In this document: piece after piece, positions 57,703 through 64,000 of the stretch
Position numbering within the stretch: the first letter of the stretch is position 1
Layout of the letters: each line of letters opens with the position of its first letter
Source of the DNA: Brassica napus
Taxonomy: Eukaryota > Streptophyta > Magnoliopsida > Brassicales > Brassicaceae
NCBI RefSeq assembly: GCF_020379485.1
Contig: NC_063439.1
Span: 12,779,683 to 12,843,682 of the forward strand
DNA: 64,000 bases
Direction: 5' to 3'
Made by a program: the position numbers and the translations under genes
Notes under the pieces: generated by a model
Database searches by the model: none
What the model saw: only the letters and a program-made list of their open reading frames with translations
Told to the model about the DNA's origin: nothing

Positions 57703-58815
57703 GGTTGAACTGACCGAACCCTAGCAAGAGAAAGCCCTGTTCCATCATCGTCTGCTTCTCCGGTGGTCAGTGCTTCTAACTGTCGCTGGGATCGGTCCTG
57801 TTTCTTCTCTGAAGTTAGGTGCTCAAGCATGGGTTCGAACGCCTCCCCTTTTTGGCTGCTCTTAGGATGTCTAGTTTTTGTTATTGTTTTAGTCTGTGTC
57901 CATAGGTCTTCTCTGTTGTGTTACTTTATAAATATGAAGTTATGACGGTTTGGGATTTCTCGGGTTTCCTCCTCACTATCTGTCGCCTTCTTAAGGTTCC
58001 TTTTTCAGATTTAAATTTTGTTTCTACTTCTTCCATTAGATTTGGTGATGCTTTCAGGTGGTTCTGCCAATTCAGTTTCTTTTCTATATCCCTTGGTCAT
58101 CTTTGATAAAGGTCTTTTAAACTATGGCTTGTGTTTTTTCTTTGGGTTGTGAATAAGATTTTTGTAATTTATGAAGTTGGTTGGTCTTGAGGCAGGGATG
58201 GGTGGTGGCTACTTAGTGTCTTCGGTTTGGGTCTCCCGGCTGTGATATAAGGTTCTGTCATCTGTTCTCGGTGGCATCAGATATTTTATCTAAATTGTCT
58301 TCAGTAAGGTCTTGTTGCTCGGCCTTTGGGTTTCTTGATGAATTTTTCATTGTAAAGCTTCAGTGTTATGAATTTGTGCTGTTCTTTGTTTTTTTTACCG
58401 ACAGGTTTTCTGGTTTTCTTAGTATGGGACTGAGGAGTTTTAGCTCAATCGCGCTTGGTATTTAAGTAGTTTAATTGTCAGGCGTGTTCTTCGTTGGCTG
58501 CTCGGGTAGAAATTCATTTTCTTGTGGCTTCTTTTAGTTGAATTCTGTTGTTAAGTGATGGTTTCTTGTGGATTTTTTCCGGAACTATCTTGGAGCTCTT
58601 ATACCACGACAAATAATTTGGACCTTCAACGCCTTCTCGTTCAAACTAGCTTTCCTTATCGACTTGATTTGCATTTTTGCTGATTTTTTATTAGCTCCAT
58701 GGGTTCTTAGTGATCTTGTTCCTTCCTTGTTTCATGTTATGTTAGATGCCTTCTAGGTTTCATCCATGGCTATGGGTTGTAATATTTACTTTATACAATG
58801 AAGAGGATGTGTCAC
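57703..58815 (+). mobile_element. Possible LINE-derived insertion without coding capacity
   Basis: The segment is less AT-rich than its surroundings and starts after aaattaattt (57693-57702), which recurs at 58816-58825. It begins with CCCTAG/CT-rich leader-like sequence and ends ggttgtaatatttactttat then caatgaagagg, similar to 3' ends of plant LINE transcripts. There is no poly(A) tail or reverse transcriptase, so the assignment is weak. Confidence 0.3.
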
Positions 58816-58825
58816 AAATTAATTT

Positions 58826-59592
58826 TTTCTATCTCAACTTGCATATCTCTAGATTGAACATGTCTAAACAAATTGATACATATTTGATTATTTTCGTTAA
58901 TAACAAGAGAGAATAGAGGAAGCAAATCGTCGAGTAGTAATATAATAGGTAGAACATAATTTTGTTGAACCAAATAACAAAAGACTGAAAGAGGGACATA
59001 AAAAAATATTAAACATGATGACACAAGTAGTATGTCATGGTAAAATGGGTAAATGTTAAAAAATGAATTATATTTTAATAACATAGATAATTCTTTTTAA
59101 TTTTAAACTGTAAAACATTTATCCAACCATAATTTCATTTTAACTAAATTTTTATTATATACATAAGTTTGATTTTTAATAGAATGTACAATAATTTATA
59201 TGAATTTATAATTGTACTAATAAAACAATTAATAATGTTTCTAAGTATAAAATACAAATATTATTTTAGAGTTAAAATTAAATTATATAAAATTTAAGGA
59301 TCAATTGAAACAATTAAAAATGAAATAAAGTTGTAAATAACATTTTCTCAAATTTGAGGAAATATTATTTTTAACGACAAAAGATTGTTCTATTACTCAG
59401 ATTTGAGATAATCCATAATAAAATAATCAACATAACAAAGGTTTATATCAAATGATCGAGCGGTCCTAGCTCGATGGTCTGAAGTTGAATTTTGTCCATG
59501 TCGGATGTAGCTTATTTTGAAATATGTTCTTCAGTACTCTTAAATCTTTTAACTCTCTCAAAAAGTTCGGCTATTCCTAAGGGTCTTCCATC
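58826..59592. other. AT-rich intergenic DNA
   Basis: No gene or repeat element is recognised. Confidence 0.4.
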
Positions 59593-59600
59593 ACTGTTAT

Positions 59601-59756
59601 CAGTGGCGGATGCATGAGGGTATTTAGATGGGGCACATGCATTATATCTATTTTCAGTTGGGAGAATCTCATAGACACTATACAAATTACTAAAGCAGAA
59701 ATTAAAATCAGACGGGAGCACGTGATCCCGTTCTCTTAGATGTACGTCCGCCCCTG
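59601..59756. mobile_element. hAT-type MITE, 156 bp
   Basis: The 8-bp duplication actgttat lies at 59593-59600 and 59757-59764. The ends cagtggcgga and cgtccgcccctg are hAT-type inverted repeats. The element has no coding capacity. Confidence 0.82.
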
Positions 59757-59764
59757 ACTGTTAT

Positions 59765-60166
59765 TAGATCTTTGCAATCCACCCCAAAGTATGATATGTG
59801 AGAGAATACTATTTATATTCTCATTTTTAACTTAAAAATGATACACTAACAAAAATAAATTACCATCTCCAACCTCACATTGTTTATACAAGCTCCAAAC
59901 TCACTTTGTTTATTTGAATTTTTCTTATTATTTACTTCTATAATATAACAGTAGTATATGTATAATACACACATATATATTTTATATACTTAAATAAATT
60001 GATATAATAGTTTAAAATTATTTTTAATATTTGAAAACCGGAGTTTATAACGGTAAAATCCATAATTCCTTCTAAAAAAAGTAAATTTCTTAGAAATAGT
60101 ATATATCTCCTAAATTTTCTCTTAAATATGTCTACATGGTTTTAAAGCTGCACAAAATTCTAGATA
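59765..60166. other. AT-rich intergenic DNA
   Basis: No gene is seen. It runs up to the 3' end of the Helitron at 60167. Confidence 0.4.
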
Positions 60167-60177
60167 CTAGGGGCTGG

Positions 60178-60197
60178 CCCCCGCGCAAGCGCGGGGG
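60178..60197 (-). other. Helitron 3' terminal hairpin
   Basis: A GC-only 9-bp stem with an AA loop (on +), located seven bases from the CTAG end. Confidence 0.85.
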
Positions 60198-60204
60198 TTG
60201 TGGA

Positions 60205-62060
60205 CATAGGTTTTGCCGGCATCATTTCGAGGCAGCTTTACCACTTGTTTGGGTTCATGTTGTTTGGTTTTGAGGTTTTCTTGAGTGAATAGTGTTAGAA
60301 CTCGTTTTTGACATAGTGGTGTGGACCATTTTTCCGATGGGTTTTTCGACGGAGACGTCTGTCGGAAGAACCGGAATTTGGGCACGATGTAATCGTCACC
60401 GTGAACGCTATGAAATAGTGTATTTGTTGGTCAAAATCGAAGTTGTTTTGAATGAGAAATGGAGATCCAAAGTGAATGACATGAAAAACTTATAAGCTTT
60501 ATATTTGGTTAAATATAATTTTTAACAAATACTTCACTTTGAATATTTGGGTTTGAATTGAGATTTAATAAATTAGTTAGACTTTTATGTCAATTAATTT
60601 GTTTTAAATCTTATTCATAAAATATTTTGATATTTGATTAAATATTAAATATAAACCCAATTAAAGTATATTGATGGAGTTTTTATTTGGTCAAAACCTC
60701 TTTATGGTTTTAAAAGAAGAAACGTACAAAGTCATAAGTTATGGAAATAAATTTTCCATTATTGATTTGTTACGTTTGTTGATCTCTATTATTATCACAT
60801 AACGTGCATCATCTTTGCAAGCTATAAGAAAAGCACTTGTGTTAACTCATCAGATACTGGAAAAAACAACAAGTGTTGTAAAAATACTTCTCCCATTTGA
60901 ATATTTGATTCTTTAATTTTGTGTCTTCTCTTCTTTTATTTTTCGAGTCTGAGACACAAAACTAGTTTCGCCAAACTTCTGATAGAGTGACGCAAATCAG
61001 AAGATTTTTTGCAGTTGTATCTTAGGACTCATTACGTTATCGAACCGTCGCACTACGGGACGTATTTTGAGTTAAGAAAAGAGATAATATCTCGCATCTG
61101 CGGTTGTATCATCCTTTTCTTAATCTTTGGTATAATTTTATCAATTTTATTTTTTATAATATTCAGTTCTCCGTAGTTTATATAATACGGTCCTATCAAA
61201 TAGTTGTGGTTTCCCGGATGTAATGTGAAGCTTGATTTATAAAACTTGACCTGTACTGATTATGACTCTCGAGGGTGCTTGCTCGGGTGAATTTATGACA
61301 GCAAACCTTAAATGTTTATGATTATTGAGAATGAGTTGGAGTGATTGAGTGCACATGACCTTTTCACCGTAGCGGATATGTAGTTCAAGTGTTGTGGGGA
61401 TTTACAGTACTTGAACTACTGTGTGAGTAATAAAAGTTTTTTAAGAAATGTTATGTTATGTTGGTTTGGTTTGGTTTTTTTCTTCAGTGCTAGTTTGTGG
61501 AGCTTCTAGCGATACCAACCTTAGAAAAAAGGAATCAGTTGGGTGTGGGTGTGTGTGGCTAAGTTTTGAGATTTGTGGCATACGTTCTTTAGTAAATAAG
61601 TGTTTAGCATTAAATATATCAATATCTCCAAATTAGATGCATTTATGTACAACTGATTATGCATTTACTTTGACCATGTATAAGGAGCAAGAAATTTTAT
61701 ACAGCTTCAGAATCTTTCCGCTTATATATTGAACTTCAAGAAGGGTACCCACTCATATAATTGTGACCCCAAGTAAGGTGTGCGGTTGAAAAAAAATTAT
61801 TTACAAAACCATTTGAATAGTTTTGTGTAAATCTTGCAACATTTGTAACTGATCCCACCAATGTTTTTTATGTTACGTATGGGTTTATATTCGTGGGAAA
61901 ATAAAGGGCACATAAATGGGCATCAAATATGATAATACTCGTCAACGTTCACCATAATTTAATTAAAAAGTAAATACGAAAACAAAACGAAAATTTATAA
62001 ACTGAAAAACATAGCAATTTAGTAATTGAAAACGCAGGAAAGCTAAGTGGGGTTGACAGT
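60205..62060. other. Non-coding interior of the Helitron
   Basis: AT-rich with no recognised gene. A segment at 60890-61200 has features of an LTR or promoter region, but its boundaries are not defined. Confidence 0.3.
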
Positions 62061-62106
62061 TCGTGGACTTGTACCAATCACTCACGGGGGCGCTTGTGAC
62101 TCTTCT

Positions 62107-63531
62107 CTATCTTAGCCAAGCTTGGAGATTTGCTTCATCAACTTCCTTTGTGTTGCTGGAACCAGTGTCGCAAGCAGATGATGTTGCTTGTCCTGATTGG
62201 ACATCTCCCTCTGGAGCCTTTTCAGCCTCGGGTTTCTTTAAGTCAAATGGACGGATAAGGTTGTATTGCTACTAACGTGTTAATAAACTAAGTAAAAGTA
62301 AGATGACAGAACCTGGGGCAGAGGGTCAACCAAGACATTTTCAGTGATTGCAGAAGCAGGAGAGGTCATCACATGTGAAAACCTCTCCTGCTGCACCTCC
62401 CAAGCTATGTGTTGAACATTTATGTTACAAAAACAATTTTAAAAGATTAATCATATAATAAGGGTAAACGTTGAGGGAAGGGTGATTTTAATACAAAAGT
62501 TAACAGACCTCTCTGTGAATGCTTCAATGGCGGGGATGGTGGTGTCAAAGTAGAACTTGGTGGCCGGAGTGGAGTTCAGGTAGAGGAGGTTACGTGAAGA
62601 AGAGCAAGTATGTGTTAGTTTAGGCTACAAATGAGGAGGGACGTATTAAGATGACTATATTTGTGAGCAACATATTTAGGATAAATATATATTAAAGGAG
62701 TATGTGTAATTGTATTTTAAAATATGACGAATAAGTGAAAATCATAGCAACAAAATGGTTGATGAGGACTCACTGGTCAATGAGAAAACGGACCACAACT
62801 CGAGTTGTTGCGGTGACGTTGTTGAGGGCTGAGACTTGGAAGGACCTTATTTGGGCTACAACATCTACAAATAAATAAAATTAAAATTTCTCACACGTTT
62901 ATATAAATGTAGGGATTGCTTTTTGTAGACTTGAGAAGCAAAATATGAACCATTACCGGGTAGTTCAAAGTTAGTGTTTGCTAAAGCTTGGAGGTGGTGG
63001 AACTTTCTGAGCATGAACTTCTGAAAGTCAATGAAAGGGGCAGCGGTTAGGATTGTTGTAGTGGTGGGGATGAGACAGATTACAAAAGGATGATCCTTAA
63101 TCTTGTACATGTTTGTGCATCGCCCAACATTAAACCGAACAACTTTGACAATCGCACCAGTTCTTTGAGAAACACGGTACTGATTGGCACAAGCAGCATG
63201 GATAAACCTATGAATGACCGAATTCTGGGCAACCATACATGAAGAAAGTCATTAGAATCTCACATACAGACCTAAGGGGTTTTGTTTTTTTTTATATAAT
63301 TTTTCACTCTCCATCAAGAAATTCCGAGGTAATCATTTTTGTGAAAGATTGGATGTAGATACCTTTTCATCTAGTGATAGCCATAAACTCTCCATTCTTC
63401 TTGATGTTGCTGGAATCCCCGAAGCTTAGGACACGGCCGACAATGAACTGAGTTGACCGACCAAGGCCGAGATCGTCGAATGTGGCGTGGGGACCGGCTG
63501 ATTGAGCAGCAACAACAGCAGATGAAGACAT
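62107..63531 (-). pseudogene. RPA70/OB-fold (DUF223-type) gene, broken
   Basis: Exons on the minus strand: 63531-63363 (ATG; MSSSAVVAAQSAGPH, FDDLGLGRSTQFIVGRVL, ending in LDEK), 63224-62957 (NSVIHRFIHAACANQYR, RCTNMYKIKDHPFVICLIP, FMLRKFHHLQALANTNFEL), 62864-62774 (VVAQIRSFQVSALNNVTATT), about 62600-62509 (LYLNSTPATKFYFDTTIPAI), 62404-62313 and about 62260-62107 (ending AWLR and TAG). The protein resembles the single-stranded-DNA-binding subunit of replication protein A, a type often carried by plant Helitrons. Exon 1 is frame-broken just before LDEK, and part of the middle (between exon 3 and the STPATKF exon) is missing. It is probably not functional, although splicing could hide some of the damage. 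Confidence 0.75.
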
Positions 63532-64000
63532 TTTGAACGTGTGTGGTATAAGCTATGGCGGATGACGAAAGCAGGGATGGGAGGTGCAATGTTCAATTCC
63601 TGGCTCCATGATCAACTTTATACAGAGACGGGTATGGCAGACGTTTGAAACAATCGAGTGATCAAGTATCATAAAAAGAGGGGAAGATGGAAGGGGAGTA
63701 ACAAGATTAAACGAAGAGAGGGGAGATGCAAGAAGGGTTTGACGATGGATCTCAAATGGGAAGATGAAAGAAGGGAGGTGCAGGAAGATGAAGGGTTTGA
63801 CGATGGATCTCAAAATGGGACCCTGTCAGATACATAAATTTTGGCCTGGTTCAGACCGAGAAAATAAGTGACGTGGCAGAAAGTCAATCTCTGATTGGCT
63901 TGAATTTCCAGTTCGACGTGGACCTCCTCAGAGGACTTTATATTTGGCTTTTAGTATAGTTTTAATGATACTTGCACATTTCAACTTAAAATAAACCGAT

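Larger units (their letters stand above)
60167..63968 (-). mobile_element. Helitron carrying an RPA70-like gene
   Basis: On the minus strand the 3' end is CTAG (60170-60167) followed by T, with a perfect 9-bp hairpin (60178-60186 / 60189-60197, 2-nt loop) seven bases before it. This is the same spacing as in the Helitron at 8330-9475. The proposed 5' end is TCATTAAAACTATACTAAAAG starting at 63968 after an A; this end is less certain. The element holds an OB-fold gene (62107-63531) in the same orientation. The part from 60200 to 62060 contains no recognised gene, and no Rep/helicase is seen, so the element is non-autonomous. Confidence 0.68.

Noticed and set aside
57763..58756. Series of short plus-strand frames in a GC-richer segment
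   Set aside because: None joins through plausible introns and none has a domain; more likely part of a LINE-derived insertion.

Overview
The window is plant nuclear DNA, almost certainly from a Brassica species. Three intron-rich host genes lie on the + strand in the order NAC061-like (7042-10317), SEC24B-like (32671-39502) and nicalin-like (47670-51302). From memory these correspond to the neighbouring Arabidopsis loci AT3G44350, AT3G44340 and AT3G44330, so the segment is collinear with Arabidopsis chromosome 3 but greatly expanded by transposable elements. The repeat families (TTCCGAGGAA-type CACTA elements, tRNA-iMet-primed TRIMs, OB-fold-carrying Helitrons) also fit Brassicaceae.

Layout. 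1-7 kb: AT-rich DNA with a TRIM (1062-1864, TSD cttat), a 5'-truncated LINE, a retroposed polyadenylated sequence with an 18-bp TSD, and a decayed LTR of the same family as the young element further right. 7-10.3 kb: three-exon NAC gene whose second intron holds a Helitron inserted in a TTA microsatellite. 10.7-28 kb: a nest of elements. It contains a MITE-like remnant, a foldback element with GACGACTTAC motif arrays (two copies), a MULE-type MITE, a very young complete Ty3/gypsy chromovirus (14235-22408, minus strand, LTRs differing at 2 of 1588 positions, TSD tttag), and a 5'-truncated CACTA element. 28-32 kb: a retroposed GC-rich sequence with a 17-bp TSD and a 406-bp MITE.

32-40 kb: SEC24B-like gene, 24 coding exons that join to an intact 1051-residue frame. 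40-46 kb: retroelement graveyard with an Athila-like pol scrap, a decayed Tat-type Ty3/gypsy element whose integrase is split by a solo LTR, and a copia pol remnant. 46-47.5 kb: three 127-bp tandem repeats and a non-autonomous element with a 9-bp TSD. 47.7-51.3 kb: nicalin-like gene, 14 exons, with one extra base in exon 9 that breaks the frame as sequenced. 51-60 kb: AT-rich intergenic DNA with two hAT-type MITEs, a Tourist-type MITE and a decayed DUF1985-like fragment. 60.2-64 kb: a Helitron on the minus strand carrying a broken RPA70/OB-fold gene.

Function. SEC24B (COPII cargo adaptor) and nicalin (ER membrane glycoprotein) both act in the early secretory pathway, and the NAC protein is a transcription factor; nothing in the sequence shows that they are co-regulated. 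The features most worth checking are the nicalin frameshift, the long foldback family, the very recent gypsy insertion, the Helitron inside the NAC intron, and the OB-fold gene on the second Helitron. No wholly new system can be demonstrated from sequence alone; the foldback motif-array family is the best candidate for something poorly described.
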